This document shows positions 1-6,009 of a stretch of DNA of 8,197 bases, one piece after another. The notes beneath the pieces are model-generated. The model was not told the DNA's origin. It worked only from the letters and a program-made list of their open reading frames with translations, and made no database searches. Both the position numbers and the translations under genes were made by a program. Each line of letters starts with the position of its first letter. Position 1 is the first letter of the stretch. Source of the stretch: an uncultured Oscillospiraceae bacterium (GTDB lineage Bacteria > Bacillota > Clostridia > Oscillospirales > Acutalibacteraceae); NCBI GenBank assembly GCA_905200265.1, contig CAJKJS010000052.1, positions 1 through 8,197 of the forward strand, given 5' to 3'.

Positions 1-8
1 TTCTGCAT
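1..8 (-). CDS. Start of an unidentified gene, cut by the window edge
   Basis: On the minus strand a strong Shine-Dalgarno sequence, GGAGGTGG at 20-13, is followed four bases later by ATG at 8-6. The reading frame begins Met-Gln and then leaves the window. The SD strength and spacing make this a credible start, but the two to three visible codons say nothing about the product. Its leader contains two terminator-like hairpins, the nearer one ending only six bases before the SD, so expression probably depends on read-through or on conditional termination. Confidence 0.6.
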
Positions 9-12
9 ATTT

Positions 13-20
13 CCACCTCC
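13..20 (-). promoter_or_regulatory. Ribosome-binding site of the gene starting at position 8
   Basis: GGAGGTGG lies four bases upstream of the ATG at 8-6 and is close to full anti-16S complementarity. It is the main evidence that a gene begins at the window edge. It lies six bases downstream of the U-tract of the hairpin at 57-27, so the terminator and the RBS belong to one continuous leader. Confidence 0.65.
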
Positions 21-26
21 GAAAAT

Positions 27-57
27 AAAAAAAGCCTGCCGAAATCAATCGACAGGC
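27..57 (-). terminator. Intrinsic terminator or attenuator hairpin, second of two
   Basis: On the minus strand GCCTGTCG (57-50) pairs with CGGCAGGC (41-34), eight pairs including one U-G wobble, around a short loop. Seven T residues follow at 33-27. On the plus strand the wobble becomes a mismatch and no T-run follows, so the signal points to the minus strand. No promoter would fit between this hairpin and the SD at 20-13, so the hairpin must be transcribed in the leader of the next gene. Confidence 0.75.
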
Positions 58-63
58 GTAACG

Positions 64-104
64 AAAAAAAGAGACCCACTATCTTGTTCGGTAGTGAGTC
101 TCTC
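64..104 (-). terminator. Intrinsic terminator, first of two
   Basis: On the minus strand GAGAC (102-98), a T and CACTACC (96-90) pair with GATAGTG (83-77), a G and GTCTC (75-71). There is one wobble, one C/A mismatch and a six-base loop. Seven T residues follow at 70-64, and purines upstream can extend the stem into the T-run. It is the natural end of the greA-lysS transcript. Only six bases separate its T-run from the next hairpin, an unusually tight tandem arrangement. Confidence 0.8.
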
Positions 105-128
105 TTAAAGAACTATGATGATATTTGA

Positions 129-227
129 TTAGTTATGAGGATTTACACATTTACCAGTACAAAATCGGAGATTATGTGGTGATAAATGGAGATGAAAATG
201 GTGACGAACTATACTGTAAGTCTCCAT
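129..227 (-). CDS. Possible 32-residue His-rich small ORF after lysS (doubtful)
   Basis: An ATG at 227-225, 22 bases after the lysS stop, opens a 32-codon frame ending in TAA at 131-129. GGAGG at 235-231 precedes it, but the spacer is only three bases, shorter than usual. The peptide has six His (residues 9, 10, 12, 14, 18 and 31) and two Cys spaced as CxxxC (23 and 27). It resembles no family I know. Position and SD would allow a leader peptide ahead of the tandem terminators, but the His are scattered rather than clustered. A His-rich composition is also typical of the meaningless antisense frames elsewhere in this window. A plus-strand frame covers the same bases and looks more protein-like. 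Confidence 0.2.
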   Translation of the reverse strand: METYSIVRHHFHLHLSPHNLRFCTGKCVNPHN

Positions 228-249
228 AAACCTCCGAAATCCTACTCGC

Positions 250-1752
250 TTAGTCCAGGGGTTTCATTGTGGGGAACAGCAGCACATCACGGATGGAAGG
301 TGCATTGGTCAGCAGCATAACCAGACGGTCAATGCCCATACCCATACCACCTGTCGGCGGCAGACCGTATTCCAGCGCCGTGAGGAAATCTTCGTCCACA
401 TCGCATGCTTCATCATCGCCCGCAGCCTTCAACGCCGCCTGGGCTTCAAACCGCTGACGCTGATCGATGGGATCATTCAGTTCCGAGAAGGCATTGGCAA
501 ACTCGCGTCCCGTAATAAACAATTCAAACCGTTCCGTATAACCCGGATTGTTCGGGCAGCGCTTAGCAAGCGGCGAAATTTCCACGGGGTGGTTGGTGAT
601 GAACGTGGGCTGTACCAGTTTGTCTTCCACATATTCTTCAAAGAACAGGTTCAGAATATCGCCGCGCTTGTGGCGTTCTTCAAATTCAATATGATGTTCG
701 CGGCACAGTTCGCGGGCCTGGTCCAAGGTTTCCACCTGGTCAAAGTCCACACCGCTATACTTTTTGACAGCTTCCACCATGGACAGCCGGGCAAACGGCT
801 TCATCAGGTCCACGGTTACGTCGCCATAAGGCACCTCGCCCGTGCCCAGTACTTCCAAGGCCACCGTGCGGATCATATCTTCTGTGATATCCATCATACC
901 GTTATAATCGGTATAGGCCTGGTACAGTTCCAGCTCGGTAAATTCGGGGTTATGGCGCGTATCCATCCCTTCATTACGGAACACGCGGCCAATTTCATAC
1001 ACCCGTTCAAAGCCGCCTACAATCAGGCGTTTCAGGTGCAGTTCCAGCGCAATACGCAGGTACATGTCGATGTCCAGCGTATTGTGGTGCGTAATAAACG
1101 GACGGGCCGAAGCACCACCGGCAATATTATGCAGCACCGGCGTTTCCACTTCCAAAAACGCCTTTTCATCCAAATACCGGCGAATGGCGGTAATAATACG
1201 GCTGCGCTTGAGGAACGTGTCTTTCACTTCCGGGTTCACGATCAAATCCAAATACCGCTGACGGTACCGGGTATCCGTATCCTTCAGGCCGTGGAACTTT
1301 TCGGGCAGCGGCAGCAACCCTTTCGACAAAATCACAAAGTCCGATGCCCGCACGGTCACTTCGCCCATTTTGGTACGGAACACTTCGCCTTTCACACCTA
1401 CAATGTCGCCAATATCCAGGTGTTTTTTCATATCGGCATAAATGCCTTCGGGCAGCAGGTTTTTCTTGACATATACCTGAATGCGGCCCGTTTTATCCAC
1501 CAGATCCATAAACGAGCTGCCGCCCATATTCCGCCAGCTCATCACACGTCCGGCCAGCGATACCCGGCGCAGTTCCTCTGCCTCGTCGTCAAACGTATCG
1601 ATCACAGTTTGCGCATGGGCATCCACGTCATACGTGGTAATCTGATACGGATCATGGCCGTTTGCCTGCATATCAAAAAGCTTTTCCCGGCGGATTCGGC
1701 TCAGTTCGCTAATATCCTGTGCCCCGGTAGTCGTTTGTACCTGTTCACTCAT
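250..1752 (-). CDS. lysS: Lysyl-tRNA synthetase, class II
   Basis: This 500-residue cytoplasmic enzyme charges tRNA-Lys with lysine using ATP; the length is usual for bacterial class II LysRS. An N-terminal helix leads to an OB-fold anticodon-binding domain at about 65-145. The class II catalytic core has motif 1 near 184-206, motif 2 near 249-277 (containing GRVFRNEGMDTRHNPEFTE) and motif 3 near 463-478 (GLPPTGGMGMGIDRL, with the ATP-contacting Arg476). The catalytic domain is uninterrupted. The ATG at 1752 is the only plausible start, because the frame meets a stop four codons upstream. Its GGAGG (1770-1766) stands 13 bases away, longer than optimal. A hairpin separates it from greA, and I found no convincing promoter of its own, so it probably depends on read-through from greA. 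The greA-lysS pairing is common in Firmicutes. Confidence 0.98.
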   Translation of the reverse strand: MSEQVQTTTGAQDISELSRIRREKLFDMQANGHDPYQITTYDVDAHAQTVIDTFDDEAEELRRVSLAGRVMSWRNMGGSSFMDLVDKTGRIQVYVKKNLLPEGIYADMKKHLDIGDIVGVKGEVFRTKMGEVTVRASDFVILSKGLLPLPEKFHGLKDTDTRYRQRYLDLIVNPEVKDTFLKRSRIITAIRRYLDEKAFLEVETPVLHNIAGGASARPFITHHNTLDIDMYLRIALELHLKRLIVGGFERVYEIGRVFRNEGMDTRHNPEFTELELYQAYTDYNGMMDITEDMIRTVALEVLGTGEVPYGDVTVDLMKPFARLSMVEAVKKYSGVDFDQVETLDQARELCREHHIEFEERHKRGDILNLFFEEYVEDKLVQPTFITNHPVEISPLAKRCPNNPGYTERFELFITGREFANAFSELNDPIDQRQRFEAQAALKAAGDDEACDVDEDFLTALEYGLPPTGGMGMGIDRLVMLLTNAPSIRDVLLFPTMKPLD

Positions 1753-1788
1753 CTTGCTTGTTCATCCTCCGATCAATATCGATAAGAA

Positions 1789-1829
1789 CCAGAAAAAGAA
1801 GCACGCGCATAGGGTGCCTCTTTTTCTGG
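1789..1829 (-). terminator. Long hairpin between greA and lysS, likely partial terminator
   Basis: On the minus strand CCAGAAAAAGA (1829-1819), a G and GCAC (1817-1814) pair with GTGC (1804-1801), a T and TCTTTTTCTGG (1799-1789). This gives sixteen pairs with one G-U, around a nine-base loop. The T-rich half of the stem doubles as the U-tract of a shorter GAGGCAC/GTGCTTC terminator. On the plus strand the wobble becomes an A/C mismatch. It begins 25 bases after the greA stop and ends 36 bases before the lysS start, so it could lower lysS expression relative to greA or protect the greA 3' end. Confidence 0.7.
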
Positions 1830-1854
1830 CTCCATTCATCATGATTCTCTTTGT

Positions 1855-2334
1855 TTAGCCAATTTCCTTTACGTGGTATTTCACAACACCGGCCGGTACT
1901 TCCACTTCCACAACGTCCCCTTTGGTGTGACCCAACAGGGCTTTCCCCACTGCCGATTCGTCCGAAATACGGCCTTCGCGGGGATTGGCTTCATTGGAGC
2001 CCACAATCTTATAGGTCTTTTCCGTAGTGCCGCTGGCCCGTTCAATATCAACCGTTACGGTGGAGCCAATGTGAATATTCCCACTGTGCAGTTCGCTTTC
2101 ATCAATCAGGCGAACATTTTTCAGCATCACTTCAATATCGGCAATCCGAGCTTCCATAATGGCCTGCTCGTTTTTGGCTTCGTCGTACTCGCTGTTTTCC
2201 GACAAGTCACCAAACGAAAGAGCCACTTTGATCTTTTCAGCTACTTCTTTACGACGCACGGACTTCAGGTATTCCAGTTCTTTTTCAAGGCTTGCCAGCC
2301 CTTCTTTGGTTAAAATAATCTCTTTCGAGGCCAT
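1855..2334 (-). CDS. greA: Transcription elongation factor GreA
   Basis: This 159-residue factor enters the RNA polymerase secondary channel and stimulates cleavage of backtracked RNA, rescuing stalled complexes. Residues 1-75 form the antiparallel coiled coil; its tip carries GDLSENSEYDEA (42-53) with the conserved acidic Asp43 and Glu46 that act at the polymerase active site. Residues 80-159 form the FKBP-like C-terminal domain with the diagnostic stretch near 111-140 (VGSNEANPREGRISDES). Length and both domains match the family, and GreA rather than GreB is the usual Firmicute form. The ATG at 2334 is preceded by AAAGGTGG about 12 bases upstream. A perfect-consensus promoter lies about 70 bases upstream, and lysS follows after a hairpin. 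Confidence 0.97.
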   Translation of the reverse strand: MASKEIILTKEGLASLEKELEYLKSVRRKEVAEKIKVALSFGDLSENSEYDEAKNEQAIMEARIADIEVMLKNVRLIDESELHSGNIHIGSTVTVDIERASGTTEKTYKIVGSNEANPREGRISDESAVGKALLGHTKGDVVEVEVPAGVVKYHVKEIG

Positions 2335-2371
2335 TGTCCGATTCTACCACCTTTATATCAAATTCCTATCA

Positions 2372-2394
2372 TCCGGGACAGAAATCCGCCCGGA
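2372..2394 (-). promoter_or_regulatory. Small hairpin in the greA 5' leader
   Basis: TCCGGG (2394-2389 on the minus strand) pairs perfectly with CCCGGA (2377-2372) around an 11-base loop, within the roughly 65-base leader between the predicted start point near 2400 and the greA ATG. No T-run follows, so it is not a terminator. It may stabilise the transcript. I see no known riboswitch or T-box motif. Confidence 0.35.
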
Positions 2395-2406
2395 GAACCT
2401 TGTACT

Positions 2407-2435
2407 ATTATATCCGCATGCCTGCGGGCTGTCAA
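2407..2435 (-). promoter_or_regulatory. Consensus sigma-A promoter of greA-lysS
   Basis: On the minus strand TTGACA (2435-2430) and TATAAT (2412-2407) are both perfect consensus hexamers separated by exactly 17 bases. The predicted start point is near 2400, giving a leader of about 65 bases before greA. The -35 box lies nine bases downstream of the preceding terminator stem, so the transcription units are cleanly separated. A promoter of this strength suits constitutive housekeeping expression. Confidence 0.93.
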
Positions 2436-2444
2436 TGAATAAAG

Positions 2445-2474
2445 CCGGGCAAAAAGGGAAATCTTTTCGCCCGG
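2445..2474 (-). terminator. Intrinsic terminator ending the ftsEX operon
   Basis: On the minus strand CCGGGCGAAAAG (2474-2463) pairs with CTTTTTGCCCGG (2456-2445), twelve pairs with one G-U and a six-base loop. CTTTATT follows, a modest T-tract. It lies 27 bases beyond the stop of the S41-type gene and directly before the greA promoter. Confidence 0.8.
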
Positions 2475-2501
2475 TTTCGCGTTTGTTTATGGATAATCCG
2501 C

Positions 2502-3833
2502 TCAGGATTCCTCTTTCTGTTCCTTTTCTTCCTTTTCGGAGGTTTCCTTTTGGCTACTGCTTTCTTCTTCGCTACTCGCCTGGCTTTCCTCGGCTTCTTC
2601 ACTGCCGGGCACCTGTTCAACTTTCGCCCCGCTGGCTAACAACCGCGTGACCGCCGATTGCACCATGGGATCATTCTCGGGCAGTAAATCATAACGGCTA
2701 AATGCTTCCTGTTCGGTTTCATTCAAACTGGCGGGCACGTCAGCCGCAACCCCCTGCCCATACAGCACTTCGCCATTTTGGTTGCTGTAATTTTCCGTCG
2801 GAATAAACAGGGCCGAACCGTCCGACAGCACGACCACTTCTGTCACCTGTGCGGTACCGGCCGTCGTCTCGCCCACTGTTTCATACCCGGCATCATGCAG
2901 AGCACTGGCCATTACTTCCGCGGCGCCTGCTGTACTACTGTCAACAACCACCGTGATTGGCAGCGTGATACATTCCGCATCGGATAGGTACGTATCTACC
3001 AATTCCCCGTTTTTATCTACAGTACGCACAATCTCGCCCGCCGGCAGCAACATATCGGCTAATTTCTCCATATTGCTGACATCACTGTCGGAATTGCCGC
3101 GTAGATCGATCACCAATCCGCACAAATTCTCTTCGCTTTGCAGCACGGTGAGTGCCGTACGAAAAGCGGAAACCGAACTGTTTCCGAAAGCCGATATACG
3201 GACATACCCTACATTCCCGTTGATAAACTGATAGGAAACGGAGGTAGCTGCATACACACTGCGTACCACCGTAAAATTCAGGGTTTTCATGTTATCCCCG
3301 TCAGGCCGCAGCACGGTCATAGCGATCTGGGAGCCATCGGCACCATCTAACTGCGCACAGGCATCAATATATCCAATACGCGATACTTCTTTGCCATCCA
3401 AAGCCACCACAACGTCGCCTTTTTTTAGTCCCGCCGTTTCGGCTGATGAGGAAGCATAGACTTCGACAATTTCCATATTGCCGTCTTCATCCATGACCGT
3501 GTTAATCCCCACACCTACACTGACGCCCTGGCTGGTCGACGCATAATCCGCATACCGTTCCGCAGACATATACCGCACATTGGAGTTGGAAAGTCCAGCG
3601 GCATATCCGGCACAGATGGCATCTTGCAGCACCGATTCATCCACCTGCCCCGCAAAGCGATTGCGTGCCTGGTCGTCAATTTCGCTGAGTTTATTGTACA
3701 GTGCTTCCCGTTCGTTCAAATCCGAAATCTTTTCATTGAACCGGTCCATGGCATAGGTGTACGTGAGCGAAACAGTTACGGCTGCCGATAACAACATCAA
3801 AGCCACCGTCGCCCCCAAGGAGATCTTTCTCAT
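2502..3833 (-). CDS. Membrane-anchored S41/CtpA-type PDZ protein, probably catalytically inactive
   Basis: The 443-residue protein has an N-terminal membrane anchor (about 7-28), a helical segment, a PDZ domain (about 103-190, with AGLKKGDVVVALDGKEV) and an S41 fold (about 200-370). A Glu/Ser/Lys-rich tail (410-443) ends it; everything after the anchor should be extracytoplasmic. Family members are Ser-Lys proteases. Aligned without gaps to the usual VNGGSASASE block, residues 296-306 read VVVDSSTAGAAE, placing Gly303 where the nucleophilic Ser belongs. In GETTAGT (321-327) a Thr occupies the general-base Lys of GEKTFGK. The usual NPGG after LRG is also replaced (NSDSD, 247-251). I infer a pseudo-protease that may bind C-termini through its PDZ domain. 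The ATG at 3833 has a good SD (GAGGGG). It is the last gene of the ftsEX operon, 21 bases after the M23 gene. Fold assignment is firm; inactivity is inferred. Confidence 0.9.
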   Translation of the reverse strand: MRKISLGATVALMLLSAAVTVSLTYTYAMDRFNEKISDLNEREALYNKLSEIDDQARNRFAGQVDESVLQDAICAGYAAGLSNSNVRYMSAERYADYASTSQGVSVGVGINTVMDEDGNMEIVEVYASSSAETAGLKKGDVVVALDGKEVSRIGYIDACAQLDGADGSQIAMTVLRPDGDNMKTLNFTVVRSVYAATSVSYQFINGNVGYVRISAFGNSSVSAFRTALTVLQSEENLCGLVIDLRGNSDSDVSNMEKLADMLLPAGEIVRTVDKNGELVDTYLSDAECITLPITVVVDSSTAGAAEVMASALHDAGYETVGETTAGTAQVTEVVVLSDGSALFIPTENYSNQNGEVLYGQGVAADVPASLNETEQEAFSRYDLLPENDPMVQSAVTRLLASGAKVEQVPGSEEAEESQASSEEESSSQKETSEKEEKEQKEES

Positions 3834-3854
3834 GCTAACCCCTCGCTTTTTCCC

Positions 3855-5096
3855 TTATACATAGCTACCCGGATTCACAGCCACGCCGTTAACCCGAACT
3901 TCAAAATGCAAGTGCGCCCCGTACGATTCACCCGTATTGCCCACGTATCCAATAACTTGGCCTTCGGTGACATAATCTCCCGTGGAAACCGTCAAGGCAC
4001 TGCAATGAGCATACCGGGTAGCAATCCCGCTGCCGTGGTCAATATCCACACAGTATCCATACCGGTTGTGCGAGTTCGCAGCCGTACCATATCCGGCAAA
4101 AATAACCGTGCCGCTGGAAGCCGCCACAATAGGCGCCCCATAAATGCCGCCGCCGGAAATATCATACCCTTTATGGCCGGAACCAAATCCCTGATAGATA
4201 CATCCGCTGTACCCCGGCACCGGCCATGTCATGGAGCCGGAATAGGACTGGTTTCCACCCGAAGAAGAAGAGGAAGACGAAGAAGAGGAACTGCCGCTCC
4301 CCGAACTGCTACCCGAAGACGAATTCTGCGAAGCATAGTAATCGGCATACCACTGGTCAATGGCCGCATCGGCTTCGCTCATTTCAGCTTCCAGTTCACT
4401 GGCTTTCTGTTCCGCATCGGAACGCTTGCCCTGAATTTCTTCCAAAGTAGCCTGGGCTTCTTCTTCCAAATCGGCCAGTTCCTGGCGCTGCTCTTCCAAA
4501 TCATTTTTATTATCGGTTACCTGCTTTTTATCGGCTTCAATCTGCGCCTTTTCGTCGGCAATATCCTTGAGCTCCTGATTCAGAGAGTCAATCAGTTCCG
4601 TGTCATGGCGCGTAATCGATTTGATGACTTCGCTCTTCCGGGCCAAATCTTCAATATTTTCTGCATGCAGCAGAATGGCCAGCGTAGAAGCATCCCCAGC
4701 CATATACAAAGCTTTCAGCCGGGTTTTCAGCTGTTCCATATCTTCGTCAATCTGCGCTTGCTTATCCGCAATGGCTTCTTCTTTTTCCTTGATTTCGTCG
4801 TTGAGCAAATCCACCTGCGCATTGAGCGTATCAATCTGGTCCTGCATGGTCTTCACCTGACTTTGCAGGGTTTCCAAATAGGCCTGCTGCTCTTCTTCAT
4901 TATTGCGCAGTTCATCCAGTTTCTGCTCGTTTTCTTCCTGCTCGGCCTGCAGCTGTTCTTGCTTTTCCTGCAAATCGGATAATTCCGCCGCCCGGGTTTT
5001 TACTTGTCCCAGCGGTGTGGCCGACGCCCAAACCAGGGTGCAGCACAGAACAAAAGCCAGCGCTTTTTTCATGCGATTTTTTGTTTTACGCTTCAA
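3855..5096 (-). CDS. Secreted coiled-coil M23 (LytM) peptidoglycan hydrolase, PcsB/CwlO/EnvC-like
   Basis: Taken from the TTG at 5096, the product has 413 residues. A signal peptide (Lys/Arg start, hydrophobic ALAFVLCCTLVWASA) leads into a long charged coiled coil (about 38-250). This is interrupted near 128-163 by the LKALYMAGDASTLAILLHA region, typical of hydrolases held by FtsX. A Ser/Gly-rich linker (about 259-288) precedes the M23 domain (about 290-413). Zinc ligands are intact: His308 and Asp312 in HKGYD and His397 in HLH; His364 and His395 fit the catalytic histidines. It should therefore cleave peptidoglycan peptides, unlike EnvC, whose site is degenerate. The TTG start is chosen because AAGGAG lies nine bases upstream; it overlaps the ftsX stop by 11 bases. 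The TTG at 5132 and ATG at 5072 lack an SD. FtsEX is the likely activator. Confidence 0.93.
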   Translation of the reverse strand: MKRKTKNRMKKALAFVLCCTLVWASATPLGQVKTRAAELSDLQEKQEQLQAEQEENEQKLDELRNNEEEQQAYLETLQSQVKTMQDQIDTLNAQVDLLNDEIKEKEEAIADKQAQIDEDMEQLKTRLKALYMAGDASTLAILLHAENIEDLARKSEVIKSITRHDTELIDSLNQELKDIADEKAQIEADKKQVTDNKNDLEEQRQELADLEEEAQATLEEIQGKRSDAEQKASELEAEMSEADAAIDQWYADYYASQNSSSGSSSGSGSSSSSSSSSSSGGNQSYSGSMTWPVPGYSGCIYQGFGSGHKGYDISGGGIYGAPIVAASSGTVIFAGYGTAANSHNRYGYCVDIDHGSGIATRYAHCSALTVSTGDYVTEGQVIGYVGNTGESYGAHLHFEVRVNGVAVNPGSYV

Positions 5097-6009
5097 TGCT
5101 GTTCTCTCCTTCCCGGTTGAGGAACCGTCCAATTGAAATCATACTACCCAGAGCACCAAACGCCATACCGGCCAGGATGAATCCTAATGTATAAGGAAGC
5201 ACCAGATTCGACAAACTGACTGGGGTAAAGAAGGATAGAATTCCGGTAATGACCCCTGCCATGAGATGATACATCAGGAATAGCAGTCCACTGGCCAGAA
5301 TGCCGGCAATCAGGCCGATCATAACGCCTTCCACCACAAAGGGCCACCGAACGAACCAGTTCGTTGCACCCACCGATTTCATAATACTGATTTCCATCCG
5401 GCGGGAGAACATGGTGACCCGAATGGTATTGGCAATAATAAACAGGGATACCAGTCCCAGCAGCAGCACAATCCACATACCCGCTGTGGCTACCAAATTG
5501 TCAATCCGGGTCAGTTTATCGGCTACGTCGCTGTAATCCGTAATTTGGGTTACACCTTCTACAGCCTCTATTTCCTTAATGGTTTCATCGTACTTTGTCA
5601 GATCTTTCATGGAGATATCATAGGAATCCGGTAAGAAATTGTCGTCCCCTGCCAGTCCTTCCAGCACGGTACCGTCATCGCCCAGCAGCTCCATCATACT
5701 CTCCAGCGCCTCATCTTTGGACACGTACTCGCATTCTTTTACGTTTTCAATCGAACGCAGGGTTTCGCCTACCTGTACAGCCTCCAACACGGGCATATCC
5801 TCATCCAAATACACGGTGATACTGTTGCTGCCTTCCAGTTTTTTCATGGCCGATCCCATGTTCTGCGAAAACAACATAGCCGCTCCCGTCAGCAACAGAC
5901 AAGAGATCAATACGGCTACCGATGCCAGTGTCATGGTACGATTCGTCCACAAATTGTGGAGGCCTTCGCGAATCAAATATTTGGCATTGTGCATTTTCAT
6001 AACTCTCAT
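5086..6009 (-). CDS. ftsX: Cell-division ABC transporter membrane subunit FtsX
   Basis: FtsX is the membrane half of FtsEX and passes ATP-hydrolysis cycles in FtsE to an outer-face hydrolase. The 307-residue protein has a short basic N-terminus, membrane segment 1 (about 27-47), a large extracytoplasmic domain (about 49-172), and segments 2-4 (about 175-195, 225-249 and 272-294). SRRMEISIMKSVGATNWF (202-219), between segments 2 and 3, is the conserved cytoplasmic FtsX motif that contacts the ATPase. I place the start at ATG 6009, which shares one base with the ftsE stop (TAATG) and has AGGAGG ten bases upstream. A TTG three codons earlier would lie right on that SD. The 3' end overlaps the hydrolase gene, consistent with translational coupling of transporter and effector. 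Confidence 0.96.
   Translation of the reverse strand: MRVMKMHNAKYLIREGLHNLWTNRTMTLASVAVLISCLLLTGAAMLFSQNMGSAMKKLEGSNSITVYLDEDMPVLEAVQVGETLRSIENVKECEYVSKDEALESMMELLGDDGTVLEGLAGDDNFLPDSYDISMKDLTKYDETIKEIEAVEGVTQITDYSDVADKLTRIDNLVATAGMWIVLLLGLVSLFIIANTIRVTMFSRRMEISIMKSVGATNWFVRWPFVVEGVMIGLIAGILASGLLFLMYHLMAGVITGILSFFTPVSLSNLVLPYTLGFILAGMAFGALGSMISIGRFLNREGENSIEA

Noticed and set aside
133..162. Minus-strand TTGTAC (162-157) as a -35 box for the gene starting at position 8
   Set aside because: No acceptable -10 hexamer lies 16-18 bases downstream; the best (TCATAA) is a weak match.
1..249. T-box or other known riboswitch in front of the gene at position 8, or for lysS
   Set aside because: No T-box core sequence, no S-turn or specifier-loop pattern and no other riboswitch consensus is visible; only the two terminator-like hairpins are supported.
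1753..1770. Tiny ATG frame (ATG at 1765) overlapping the lysS start as an upstream ORF
   Set aside because: The ATG touches the GGAGG directly with no spacer, so a ribosome could not use it, and it encodes only six residues.
589..1785. 398-codon open frame on the plus strand opposite lysS
   Set aside because: It lies antisense to an unmistakable LysRS, its product is His/Phe/Gln-rich with no recognisable domain, and it has no convincing RBS. It is a by-product of lysS codon usage.
3906..4982. 358-codon plus-strand frame opposite the M23 gene
   Set aside because: It mirrors the coiled-coil and poly-Ser codons, giving Phe/Leu/Gln- and Arg-rich stretches with no family resemblance, and the minus-strand gene is certain.
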